A DNA stretch of 64,000 nt, taken from positions 44,965,592-45,029,591 of the forward strand of contig CM070570.1 in assembly GCA_036346355.1 (NCBI GenBank). Reading direction: 5' to 3'. The notes under the pieces were generated by a model. It worked only from the letters and a program-made list of their open reading frames with translations, was not told the DNA's origin and made no database searches. The position numbers and the translations under genes are program-made. Below are positions 9,600-20,453 of this stretch, one piece after another. Position 1 is the first letter of the stretch. The number at the start of each line of letters is the position of its first letter. This stretch comes from Rhipidocladum racemiflorum (lineage: Eukaryota; Streptophyta; Magnoliopsida; Poales; Poaceae).

Positions 9600-12500
9600 C
9601 TAATTATTTTCTTTCACAATTTGGCCTTCTTCATGATCATCACGATGATAGGTGGCTTCTGAGTGGTTGCTTCGTCGAGCACGATCGCCATCTACGAAAG
9701 GAGGCAACTCATCAAACTGGTTGTACTCTTCCTCATCCACGACATTCTCAACTCCGACGATCCTTTGTTTTCCTTGAAGAACTACATGGCGCTTCTTATC
9801 TGCCGGTCGATTACATAGAAGACTGTGCAACTTGCTTAAGTACGAATGGTTAAATCTCTATATCCGACTTGCTCGATGTCCACGATAGTGAAGCCATATT
9901 TGTCCACCTTGACACCCTTTGGGAGTTGGACCCAACGACACCGAAACATCGGGATCTTGAAAATGCGATAGTCGAGCTCCCAAATCTCCTCTATAAACCC
10001 ATAGAATTTGCTCTTCTTCTTGCTGTATTGTCGTAGGCATCTATACGGACACCACTGTTTTGGTAAGTACTTTTGCTATCACGAGCTCTCGTGTAAAATG
10101 TATATCCATTTATGTCGTATCCTTGCCATGTCACGATTGTACCTGATGGCCCTTTTGCCAACCACCTCAACGTAACACCGGTTTCTTCACGGACATGTGC
10201 TCCTTGAACCAATGATTGAACACACGATTGTGCTCTTTTGTTATCCAAACCTCGATCGTCCACGATTTTCCCTCTGTAGCTTTTCCTTGTGCATGTCCAT
10301 AAACGGGATACCTCGATCGACTGCAAGACTGTGAAATGAGCTTGTTCGAACAAAAAATGATCGTAAGAATTTGTGGATTTCTTTCCGATTACTCCTTTGC
10401 CAGCTAGCCTCCTCATGGCGTGATCAGGCACTCCTACAGTTCAACCTCGTCCATGTAATCGACGCAGAACTCAATAACCTCCTCGGTTGCATAACCTTCT
10501 ACAATGGAACCTTCCGGTCGCGATCGATTACGTACATATTTCTTGAACACCCATGTACCTTTCGAGCGGATACATCGATGCAGGAATCTTGGCCCACAAA
10601 TATTTATCTCATTCACAAGGTGAACAATGAGATGAACCATGATTCGAAAAATGATGGAGGAAAATACATCTCTAGGCGACACAGAGTGTTGACCACATCG
10701 ACTGCGATTCATAAAGTCCAACGGGATCGATGACCTTACGTGAAATCGCGTTAAAGAAGAAACACAACCTCATGATTGCCTCTCGAACCTTGTCGGGCAA
10801 AATACCTCTAATTGCAATAGGGAGCATTTGTGTCATCATCACATGACAATCATGAGACTTCATACGATTAACTTCAAATCTTTCATCGATACGGTTTCTT
10901 GATGTTTGCGGAGTAACCGGACGGAACTTTCACACTACGCAAGCACTTGCAGAGGTCTGTTTTCTCTTTCTTGGGCCAGTATGGCAAGTCGGGGAAGGTA
11001 AAGTCGGCCTTTCCGGTGTCTTGAGGATGTAGCTCGGCTCGATCTTCATATCTTGCAGGTCCCTTCGTGCCTTCAGTCCATCCTTTGTTTTGCTAGGAAT
11101 ATTCAGTAAAAGACCAAGCACGCTGTCACATACATTCTTTTCTACATGCATGATGTCGATGCAATGTCGAACTTCTAAGTCCTTCCAATAGGGCAAATCC
11201 CAAAATAAGGATCACTTCTTCCATGTGGTTTTCTCGACGGGACCTCGAGGTATCCCCCTTTCCAAGTACAACATTAATATCCTTAACCATATCATATACC
11301 TCTTCCCCAGTAAGAGGCCTTGGAGCTGAACCGTCCTCCTTTGTACCGTCAAATTGTTTTTTCATATTACAGTACGAATGATTCTTTCGAAGGAACCGAC
11401 GGTGACGCATGTAGACTGTTTTCCTCGAGTTGTTAGGCCACACGCTACTAGTTTCATCCAGGCATTGGGGGCAAGCTTTAGCTCCTTTTATAATCTGTAG
11501 GACAGGTTACCTAGGGTTTGGTAAATCATTGATGGTGCAGAACAACATTGCGCGTAGAGTGAAGTACTCCCGCTTGTACTCATCCCATACCTGTACGCCT
11601 TCATTCCACAGTAGCACAAGATCTTCCACCAATGGTTGTAGGTATACATCAATATCGTTTCCAGGTTGTCTCGGCCCTTGGATAAGCAAATGACATCATA
11701 ATGTATTTTCGCTTCATACACAGCCAAGGAGGAAGGTTGTAGATCTGAGAGAGTCACGGGCCAAGTGCTATGAATCTCGCTCATGTTACCGAAAGGATTC
11801 ATTCCATCCGTACTCAACCCAAACCTTATGTTCCTTGGCTCATTTCCGAAGTTCTCCCTAAAGAGCCTATCGATGGTTCTCCTTTGGGCGTAATCGGCAG
11901 GGTGCCTCGACTTTCCATCCCTCTTTCGCTCTTCTGAGTGCCATCGCATCAGCTTGGCATGCTTTTTATTTGCAAATAAACGCTTTAGACGAGGTATTAC
12001 TGGCAAATACCACACCACTTTAGCGGGAGCTCCATTCTTCACTTCTATGCCTTCGTTTTCCTCGCCCTTACGCTTGTATCGCGATGCTTTGCACACCGGA
12101 CATACATGCGTATGCATAGTCTTTGCGATAGAGTATACAGTCGTTTGGACACGCGTGTATTCTTTCTACCTCCAATCCCAAGGGACATACAACCTTCTTG
12201 GCAAAATACGTGGTCTTAGGCAACAGGTTGCCCTCTGGAAGCATGTCCGCTAAGAGACGTAGCAACTCTGTGAAACTCTTGTCGGACCAACCATTGCTTG
12301 CCTTCAATTTCAGTAGTGAAAGCACAGTGTGCAACTTTGTGTATTCCTCCTTGCAACCTGGGAACAAAGGTTTCTCCGAGTCCTCTATCAAACCCTTGAA
12401 CTGATTAAACTCTCTCTCACTACTGTAGTTTCCTTCTGCATCGCGCAACATTTGAGCCAGATTATTGTCATCGTCAACGACCAACCTATCCTCATCGGTT

Positions 12501-12810
12501 CCATACCCGATGTCAGCTGCCATATTGGCGGCTTCGTCGTCGTCGACATTATCACATTGAAGTATGATCTCCTCTTCACCGTGCCTTGTCCAACAGGTAT
12601 AGCTAGGTACAAAGCCCCTCCGAATCAGGTGCAAGTGGATTTGGTCTTTGTCCGAAAACATCTTCTCATTCTTGCAATCAATGCATGGACAATGTATGTA
12701 CTCCGTCTTCTTTTGCAATCTGTTCTCCTCATTTGCTCAGAGAAAGCGAATCTGCCGTCGATGTATTCTCGGCTGCAACGGTTCGCATTGTACATCCATC
12801 TCCGGTCCAT
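9600..12810 (-). pseudogene. CACTA-1 TNP2-type transposase (decayed)
   Basis: The start at 12810 (MDRRWMYNANRCSREYIDG) is the typical N-terminus of the transposase-associated domain. After a frameshift near 12710 comes the Cys motif CPCIDCKN. Further on are CPVCKASRYK with ERKRDGKSRHPAD, FGLSTDGMNPFGNMS, and in another frame PGNDIDVYLQPLV (the Transposase_21/tnp2 core). These are followed by KTVYMRHRRFL, DIMHVEKNVCDSVLG, KSHDCHVMMTQMLPIAIRG and IMVHLIVHLVNEI (DUF4218-like). The C-terminal part has INGYTFYTRARD, STYQNSGV, IWELDYRIFKIP and IVGVENVVDEEEYNQFDE (DUF4216-like). All domains are present in normal order over about 3.2 kb, but at least six frame changes break the frame. The protein would cut and join the CACTA ends in the nucleus. 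Confidence 0.9.
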
Positions 12811-13551
12811 CTACAATTAATTAATGTAACAATTAATAATATGCAATAATCTTAATTACATAAATCATTAATCCATTATTTGTTACTATCCAATAACCTT
12901 AATTAAATAAATTTAATATATGCTCAATCATAATTTATCATCCAAAAAAGGTAGACAACTTAATCTAATAGAGCTATAGAAGGCAACCAAGACCGATCTA
13001 ATAGAGCAAGGTAGTAAGAAAATTAATGGTAATTAGAAACAAATCTTAAGTACTATGCATAGCCAAAATTAAATTTATCCTCTCAAAGAGGTACATAATT
13101 CATCATCTCAAAATGCAAGGCAACTTCATGATCACCTATATACCATATACATTAAATTTAATGTGTATTAATATCCAACAATCTTAATTAAATAAATTTA
13201 ATATATGCTTGCCATATTTTGTCATCTAAAAAGGTAGACAACAAATAATCTAATGGAGCAAGGTAATAAATTCATCATCTAGATATAAATTAATCTAAAA
13301 ATGCTAGGTAAATAAAAAAATTGAATCTAAGCTTTGCCATTCAAGAAAGGAAAATCTTAAATAAACTAGATCTAGCCATTAAATTGCAACTACATCACCA
13401 CAAATGAAGAGAGGAGAACAAATTACTCACCTTGGAACAACCCTACAAAGTAAAAACTCAAGTTTCTTTGCAAACAAAATCTCAGATCTGAAATTTTGCT
13501 TTTCTTCTCGGGAGGAAGATGACCATGAGCTCCTCAGAGTCTTTGTAGCGA
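12811..13551 (-). promoter_or_regulatory. 5' leader and leader intron of TNP2 gene
   Basis: On the minus strand the TATA box CCCCTATATATACTAG (13552-13567) is followed by about 120 bp of leader and a consensus donor AAGGTGAGTAA near 13430. An AT-rich intron-like stretch then runs to the coding start at 12810. No proteins are supported in this interval. Confidence 0.6.
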
Positions 13552-13564
13552 CTAGTATATATAG

Positions 13565-13972
13565 GGGTTTTATTTGTGGCGGTTCTAAACAAAACCGCCA
13601 CAGATAAGCTGTATTTGTGGCGGTTTTTGTTTAGAACCGCCACAAATAAGCTCATTATAAGTGACGGTTTTGTCCTCCAACCGCCCGCGATAATACCTAC
13701 CTATCGATGGCGGTTTTTGTTCGAACCGCCACAGATAGTGGACTATCAGTGGCGGTTTAGGGTTAAAACCGCCACTTATAGTTGTCGCAGTATTTGTGGC
13801 GGTTATAACCACAAACCGCCACTGATATGACACTATCTGTGGCGGTTCGGAACAAAAACCGTCACGAATGATCCTGTCACCGGTTTGCACTCAAGAACCG
13901 CCACTGATACTCCTATTAGTGGCGGTTCCAAACAAACCGCCACTAATAGGGCGTCTCCTATTTGCAGTTTTG
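13565..13972. repeat. 5' subterminal motif array of CACTA-1
   Basis: About twelve copies of GTGGCGGTTT or its complement occur in paired inverted orientation (for example 13577-13607 and 13740-13772). Several pairs are separated by 6-10 bp loops. It is directly upstream of the TATA box of the TNP2 gene. Confidence 0.92.
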
Positions 13973-13980
13973 TAGTAGTG

Positions 13981-14608
13981 CATGCAACTTCAATTCTAAT
14001 ATGGAGCATTTAGAACAAGAAATTGAATCATGCAAAATATCAATGGAACAGCTAGCATTGTTAACTTGTTTCTCATTTTGATGCAACAAGGAAGCATGAA
14101 CATTCCTTAAAGCAATAATTTCAGATTGTAGCACATCACAAGATTTGCAAGAATCATCATCAGGAATTAAAGATCTAAGCCTTGCAATTTCAGAATTGAA
14201 ACTATCAATTTCTAGATCTTTTTCTTTAAGAGCCTTCTTAGACTTTTTAAGTTCTGAAGCTAATTTAACCATGGCGTGCTCAAGCTCATCATAAGAAGGT
14301 CTCACCTCTTCAAGATCGGAGTCGTTGTCGCTATCCCTTCTAGCCATGAAACACATCCTGGTAAAGTCATCATCAGAATCTCCCTTCTTGTCCCTCTTCT
14401 TGTCATGTGGCTCATCATCACTCTCAAAGTCCACATCGCTAAGATCACACTCCTCTATGGCGGCTAAGACTTTCTTAGCAACTTTTCGAAAATTAGGGCG
14501 CCTAGAAGTAGTGCGTCTTGAGCTACGTTGTGCCGATTCCCGTTCTTCCTTCTTCTTCAACTTGGGATAGTTTGCTTTAACATGCCCGGGAATGCCACAC
14601 TCAAAACA
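13981..14608 (-). pseudogene. Copia gag fragment (element B), right half
   Basis: Continues the gag sequence interrupted by CACTA-1 and aligns to 54595-55218. It encodes, on the minus strand, an acidic Ser/Asp-rich region (DSDNDSDLEEVRPSYDE) and a coiled coil. The first zinc knuckle reads CFECGIPGHVKANY, with the last Cys replaced by Tyr. It stops abruptly at 14608 where LTR sequence begins, so the gag start, primer-binding site and part of the LTR are deleted. Confidence 0.88.
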
Positions 14609-15479
14609 GATTAACAGAGGTTCGTTAAAATGCGAATTCTCGAAGATCCAACCGTCGGATCGATGGATCAAAAGTTATGAACCTCGCAAGCTTGCTGTGA
14701 CAGAAGATGACGAGAATAAATCTAACTAGAATTCTAGCTCGCCGAGAGATTTGAAGAACTTGATCTTTATTTCTCCTTTTGATCTGGTTACAACACTCCA
14801 AACAAAAGAGTACAACCCTAAAACTCTCCCAAAACTTGATGCATAAACAAGAGGCGCCTCCCCCTATTTATACAGAGCAAACACATAGAGTCATGAATAC
14901 AATTCCTACTCCTAATCCTAGAAGGAGTCCCACTCCTAATCCTAGAAAGAGTTTGTATTCAACACAACTCCACTTGGCATAACCTTGCCAAGTACAACTC
15001 TTGCACGCGTATGGCAACCCTACCATACTCACGTGACTAACCCTTTGCATGCGCATGGCCACCTGCCATCCTCACGTGACTAACCATTCTTCATGTGCAC
15101 CATTCTCTAGCCCGAACGTCCCGCATGACATCCTTGACCACCAAGACCTCGGTTCCTCCAGAACCTAGTCTCGAACCTCAGCTCCTCCATGAACCTAGTT
15201 CCGGTCCAGTCATCGACCACGTTCGCCCTCGAGCAACACCTGCACATGAACAAACCACAAAACGATTCCGAGCACAAGTCCGCGACTTGACTCAACATTA
15301 GTCCATGCAAATATTCACACGAGCATTGCATACAAATAAAACAATTATCATGCTATCACAAGCATATCAATTAAGCATATGAAACAACATATGCACATGC
15401 ACCACACATGCCATGAGCACAACTACTTTGTAATACCAAAATCATCACTAAGCCAATTTTTCAGCACATGATTTCACAG
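14603..15479 (-). mobile_element. Truncated 5' LTR of Copia element B
   Basis: Aligns to the 56176-57370 LTR with moderate divergence and internal deletions. Shared landmarks are GAGATCCAACCGTC, CAAAAGTTAT, the CACGTGACT / CCCGCATGACAT region, and the end TTTCACA at 15479. The other end is fused to gag at an AAAACA microhomology. Confidence 0.82.
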
Positions 15480-16442
15480 AGCTGGTAGAGCTGGGTATTC
15501 CTAGCTTCACCAGATCCATAGAGCTAGAGCTATGGGTATATTAAGAGTGTTTAGATGGGTTATCTTGTTTACATTTTAGAATAAAATTATAAACTTAAGT
15601 CACTTTATTTTAGTCTATAAGTTTCAGCTCCGAGGTGGAGCTAGGATATGCCTATATAAATAAGGCTCATTTCCTTACGTATGTCGTCTTTCTTTCGCAC
15701 CTTTCTCTCTTGCTTTTCCCAATCCATTAGTCATACACATCCTACTCTCACTCTCTTAGGATTTCCGTCCTCATCACCATATCACCCAAGCCCCCACTCT
15801 CTCCTCACTCCAGACCAGCTAGCTCAGAGTGTCACATAGGCATGCCAGATGGTTGCCGAAGGACCCAAGGTGGCGAACAACATGCGGAGAAATAGTGGTG
15901 TGGCCGATGACGAGGAGGTGGTGTGGGCTAATGATGAAGCACCAGACAATCCAACCTTGCCGTCGCGAGATCCTTCCAAATGATGATTCGTTTCCATTGG
16001 ATGGCATTAGGTGTCTAACATCTCTCTCAATGCTACAACGATATCCCAGAGCCGGATGTTAGCTGAGCTTGCCGCAGCCATCTTCGAAGGCAAGTTCGAG
16101 ACAATCGGTTTTATTAAAAACCCAACATAGATGTATACCTATTACAATCGGTTTTATTGAAAAAACAACACAAATATATTACCATATTACAATCGGTTTT
16201 ATTTAAAAACCGACACCAATTTATTGAGTATTGCAATCAATTTTATTCAAAAACCGACACAAATGTATTTAGCTATTGTAATCGGTTTTATTTAAAAACC
16301 GACATAGATTTAGATTATTACTGTCGCGCAAGAACTGACAGTGATAGAGCCTCTCAACACTGTCTAAAGACTTTGTGTCGCTACAAAAATCGATTGTAAT
16401 GACGAAAAAAAACCGATTATGATGTATATTTCTGTAGTAGTA
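15480..16442. mobile_element. CACTA-2: one end of a third CACTA type
   Basis: From about 16095 to 16340 the word AATCGGTTTTATTTAAAAACCGACA is repeated at least five times. The end reads TTTCTGTAGTAGTA at 16442, the complement of a CACTACTACAGAAA terminus with its last base changed. The Copia B LTR abuts it at 15479, so the other end is probably left of the window. A TATA-like CCTATATAAA at 15651-15660 and a 44-codon frame (15849-15983, MVAEGPKVANNM...) are visible, but I cannot assign the latter. Confidence 0.65.
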
Positions 16443-17573
16443 CAACAACAAAATTCTTGAAATGGGATTTTTGTTTTCAAAAAAATATCGATGTTGCTAC
16501 TGTTGTTGTTGATTGTTGCACACGTAAAATCAAAATGTTTTATAAGGTTTTTCAAATGATGTGTCTCATGAGCGTACCAACTTTTGTTGCAAAACGGTGT
16601 TTTTTGTTGCTGTCTATTGGATGAGTTGTTGTACTGGTTTTAGTTTGTTAAGTTTGCGAAGGAGGAAGCAAAACATTGTTCTGTCAGTTTTGTCGCACGA
16701 AGAACCCAATTTTCAGTGAGAGTTTATGTAGTTTCTCTAATTTTTTTAGGATATTACACTTCTTTTTTCGTATTTTATTACACATATTGATTACAATTGT
16801 TACACATATTATTTAACGATGCTATGTCAACACGTACGATTTCTAGTTGTTTCCGCCCCTTTTACATGGTCTCAGAATGAAAAGGAACTCTTCTTTTACA
16901 GATCCGGAACGGATGGCTGGAGTCTGGGAATAATTGTGAAATGGTGCTATATATATGTATTTTATAAGGCTATATACCAGAATAACCATGCACTCAGCTA
17001 TTTAGGCATATGATCACCAATTTATATTTCCCAAAAACCAACTAATTGTTAATGGCATGATAAAACTGGAAAGAAAAGGAAGTCCTCCTATATCACTCAA
17101 CAACACATTACACATGCATCACTCCCTATCAGTCCTTCTATATATATAGACCCCTATCAGCCCTCCATTTCTATCGAACACAACAACACATTACACATGC
17201 ATCACTCATTCACTCTCCAATCCAATCAGAGTCATCGCATGCATGAGTGCATGACCAAAGACGTCAAGCGATCGAGGAAGCAAGCTTCTGCATGCACAGT
17301 GCGAAGGACCAAACCGCAGGCTTCATCGATCCATGGAGATCCGACGCGTGGGATGACCACGGGAGGGAGGGAACCAATTGTTAACGAACGATTTGGTGTG
17401 TACATGGAGGGTGACAGAAGAGAGTGAGCACACGTGGTGGTTCCCTTGCATGCATGGCGTCGTCATGCTTGGAGCTACGCGTGCTCACTTCTCTTCCTGT
17501 CACCTCCGAGCTCGATCTCTCTCTCAGCTTAATCCTTTGGGCTCCCTATATAATGGTACGTACTTAGCTATTA
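16443..17573. other. Intergenic, no gene recognised
   Basis: AT-rich sequence without homology I can name. It contains a directly repeated phrase AACAACACATTACACATGCATCACTC (split copies near 17100 and 17185), suggesting a local duplication. No supported coding region. Confidence 0.5.
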
Positions 17574-17833
17574 CTCTCTCCGGTTTGGTAATATCTGTCG
17601 TTTTAGACATCGACACGGTCTTGAAAACACAACTTTGACTGCTAATTTTTATTATAATATATTTATAAAACCCAATAAAATTATAATATTATGAAAGTAC
17701 TTCTCGAGACAAGTCTACACATATAATTTTCATGTAACCAATTTAAATATTTAAAAATATATCGATGGTCAAAGTTTTGGAAGTTTGACCATCATTATGT
17801 CCAAAACGACAGATATTACCAAACCGGAGGGAG
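17574..17833. mobile_element. Stowaway-type MITE 1
   Basis: 260 bp with termini CTCTCTCCGGTTTGG and CCAAACCGGAGGGAG, flanked by TA on both sides. The CTCCCTCC start and TA duplication are diagnostic of Mariner-derived Stowaway elements in grasses. Confidence 0.92.
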
Positions 17834-18005
17834 TATGAGTGTAATTCAGCTTCCTTATGTATTAAATTGTTTTCATTAATTCAAGGGTACGCAACGACGT
17901 CGGGGTCCAGGAGGACTTTATGTATATAGAGAGAACTTCGTTTGGTTTCCTTGATTCATCGGGCGGCTAGGCTAGGTTAGTTTGTGGTTTCAAGCATCAC
18001 ACGTA

Positions 18006-18240
18006 CTCCCTCTGTCTCACAAAGAGTGTATTTCTAGGATTTTTAAGATAGATTAGTGTGCAAGGTAAATGACCAATGTGACCTTCATTACTCCATACAC
18101 AAGCATGCTGGTGCTTTGGTTTCCACAAACACTTAAATGAGCATGCATACACTTACAGCTGGGTCCTACGGACTAGAAATGCACTCTTTGTGGGACAAAA
18201 TTTGAACACTAGAAATGCACTCTTTGTGGGACAGAGGGAG
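18006..18240. mobile_element. Stowaway-type MITE 2
   Basis: 235 bp, termini CTCCCTCTGTCTCACAAAG and CTTTGTGGGACAGAGGGAG, flanked by TA. The right terminus is internally duplicated (CTAGAAATGCACTCTTTGTG near 18174 and again near 18211). Confidence 0.92.
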
Positions 18241-18350
18241 TACATGTGTGCATTTAGACCACAAACTTGTGGTTGGTTGCATATAGTTAATGCTGCAAGT
18301 AGCTAGGTTAGTTAGAGCCAAGAGGCTAATCAAGAGTACTTAACTAACTA

Positions 18351-18630
18351 CTCCCTCCGTTCGTTTTTATAAGATTTTTTTGAATGATCTTATTCACAAA
18401 AATAAGGCTTGCATGTAGATTTAATGTGCCTTTCCTTCTGTACTCCTATTTAATCTCTCATAACCATATGTATTTATTCATTACCACCCACACAAAGTAT
18501 ATCTTTCATCTTTCAAAACAATTAAGTGATAGAATATAAGTTATTTTCTCTCACACCTTTCTTAATTTCAACGCCATCTTAATTCTTGTGCAAAGTAAAA
18601 AAAAAGCCTTATAAAAATGAACTGATGGAG
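18351..18630. mobile_element. Stowaway-type MITE 3
   Basis: 280 bp, termini CTCCCTCCGTTCGTTTTTAT and ATAAAAATGAACTGATGGAG, flanked by TA (18349-18350, 18631-18632). Confidence 0.9.
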
Positions 18631-19156
18631 TATCATGTGCCAACGGATGGATGGCTAGTTTGTCCAATCGGTGTGCCATCTCTGCATATGTGGCTAGATC
18701 TGTTATGATATTATAATTTATGTTTATGTAACATATTATAGTTGCACAAATATTAAAACATGAATGAAAGGTAGACGGTGATTATTTACTCATTTACTTG
18801 TTTAAAGATTTGTGTAACTTGTATTAGGAGGGAAAGTATAGAAATACTGCTTTCATGTGTGGTGCTTCTATATTTTTCTTTATGTTTATCAATGGATGTT
18901 TATTTGTGAATTTTCTGAGAATTTGATTATGGTAGCGACCAGGTGCAGCCTTTAATTTCGGCGGGTGGGGGGTGGGGAATAGATATCACCCAGGTGGCGA
19001 AGACCAGATTTAGAACCCCGTGGAGTCAAGCGGTGAAACCTGTGGGACCAATACCTTTCATTAAATCTTGATTAAAGCACTAGCACAAGGTTCTCTTTTG
19101 ATTTAATGAATACATCCGCTTCGTTGTACCGCTTCTATTCTAATTTTATATTCTTA
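18631..19156. other. Intergenic, no gene recognised
   Basis: AT-rich stretch with no coding, RNA or repeat feature that I can name. Confidence 0.4.
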
Positions 19157-19620
19157 CTAGGTCAATAAGCGCGGCGTGGCGTGCGCCGCGTGAATGGAAA
19201 ATAATTTTGCGTTTTTTTGAGAAAAAATAGACCTAAATGTATTTTCAAATTTTTTGGAGGCTCAAAAAATATAAGAGATCGAGTCAAAAAAAAGTACACA
19301 TATTTTTGTTGAAAAAAATATTTTTTCCGGTGAAAACGGAGAAAGGACCTGGATGTAAACACCAGGGACCTTTTTGTTATATTTTTAGACGTCACCACTA
19401 TCCCGAAAAAGTAGAAAAGGGCTCGATCGCGATTTGTATTTAACGGGAGGCTTTTTGCGTAAAGTAACGAACGGGGACCTAAACGCAATCCGGGAAAAAA
19501 TTTCTTTCTCTCACAAAAAATCGCAAAGGACCTGTTCGTAATCTGCAAGGACCTATCCATAATTTGAAGTAACGGATGGACTTTTTCGAAAAATGGCGGG
19601 GGTGGGCACGTGGATAGCGG
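19157..19620 (-). mobile_element. Helitron fragment with 3' terminus at 19157
   Basis: Read on the minus strand the sequence ends CGCGGCGCACGCCACGCCGCG (stem-loop), a short spacer, then CCTAG followed by T, the Helitron 3' signature. About 450 bp inside it is similar to 43765-44230 (shared GGACCT...AACG...GGGAGGCTTTTT...CCTATCC phrases), so both belong to one family. The 5' TC end is not identified. Confidence 0.65.
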
Positions 19621-19881
19621 GAGCTTGAGGGAACTCTCCTGAGTTTAATAGCTGTAAGATTTGATCACGGTGACCTAAGGAGTCTGTGGGTGCGTAAGAC
19701 AAAACCAGGTTAGAATTGCATGATACGTTGCGCTGGATGAATTTCGGGCCAGCTTTGGTGGCAATGTCAACCTCACAGGGGTCGTTCGAAAATTTCCAAA
19801 ACTGCGAGGAGCTGTGTACTAAAATTTCAGCGGTCACTAATCCATTGTCTGCGAGAATATATAACTACTACATACAAGATT

Positions 19882-20150
19882 ATCACAGACGGTTTTATGA
19901 ATCGTCTGTAAACATGTGTCAGTGATAAAAGTGATGTATCACAGACGGTTCTTTAACCGTCAGTGAAACTTACATCACAGACGGTTCTAGTAAAGAACTA
20001 GAACTGTCTGTATTGTGGGCCACATCACAGATGGTTCTAGTACAGAATCGTCTGTGATGTGTCCTACAATACAGACGGTTTTTTACTAGAACCGTTTGGA
20101 GTATGTGATATATCACAGACGGTTCCTTATATGAAACCGTCTGTGATATT
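19882..20150. repeat. Subterminal motif array of CACTA-3 (ACAGACGGTT word)
   Basis: About eight copies of TCACAGACGGTT or complement occur in alternating orientation. The word is the same as at 47745-47990 and 62985-63240 but differs from the GTGGCGGTTT word of CACTA-1. Confidence 0.88.
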
Positions 20151-20453
20151 ATTTTTACTGCTAAATAATTTTTCTATTTATTGGCTAGCATCAAGAAATG
20201 CTAGCCATGCCCTTTGAAACAAGTAGATTACAAGGATTATATAATAAGCAGATTACACACATCATATCGTAAGAAAATTACGCATCACAGATTACACAAC
20301 CACTTCAGAAATCAACTCAAATGTTATATTAACTAATATATCACAGATTACACAATTATTTCAGAAATCAACTCAAATATTGTATTAACCAATGGAATGC
20401 GCAATTATAATTCATAAATTCAATTAACAAATAGAATGCTCAAGTTTCACAAA

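Larger units (their letters stand above)
317..13980 (-). mobile_element. CACTA-1: 13.66-kb CACTA (En/Spm) transposon
   Basis: Termini are CACTGCTATAGAGAAGC at the left and, read inward from the right, CACTACTACAAAACTGC. They are flanked by CAT on both sides. Both ends hold arrays of a GTGGCGGTTT word in direct and inverted orientation. Inside, on the minus strand, are a TNP2-type transposase gene (9600-12810) and a second gene with a Transposase_24-like region and a C48 peptidase (3042-6175), so the element's 5' end is at 13980. Both genes are broken by frameshifts. It is inserted in a Copia gag. Extra cargo (host exons, internal array, satellite) is listed separately. Confidence 0.92.

Noticed and set aside
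340..13972. Regularly spaced 15-25 bp repeats at 340-710, 8507-8625, 13565-13972 considered as CRISPR-like arrays
   Set aside because: Repeats alternate in orientation, spacers are short and unequal, the setting is a plant CACTA element, and no cas genes exist.
15849..15983. 44-codon frame downstream of a TATA-like box
   Set aside because: Too short and no recognised family; mentioned only within the CACTA-2 entry.
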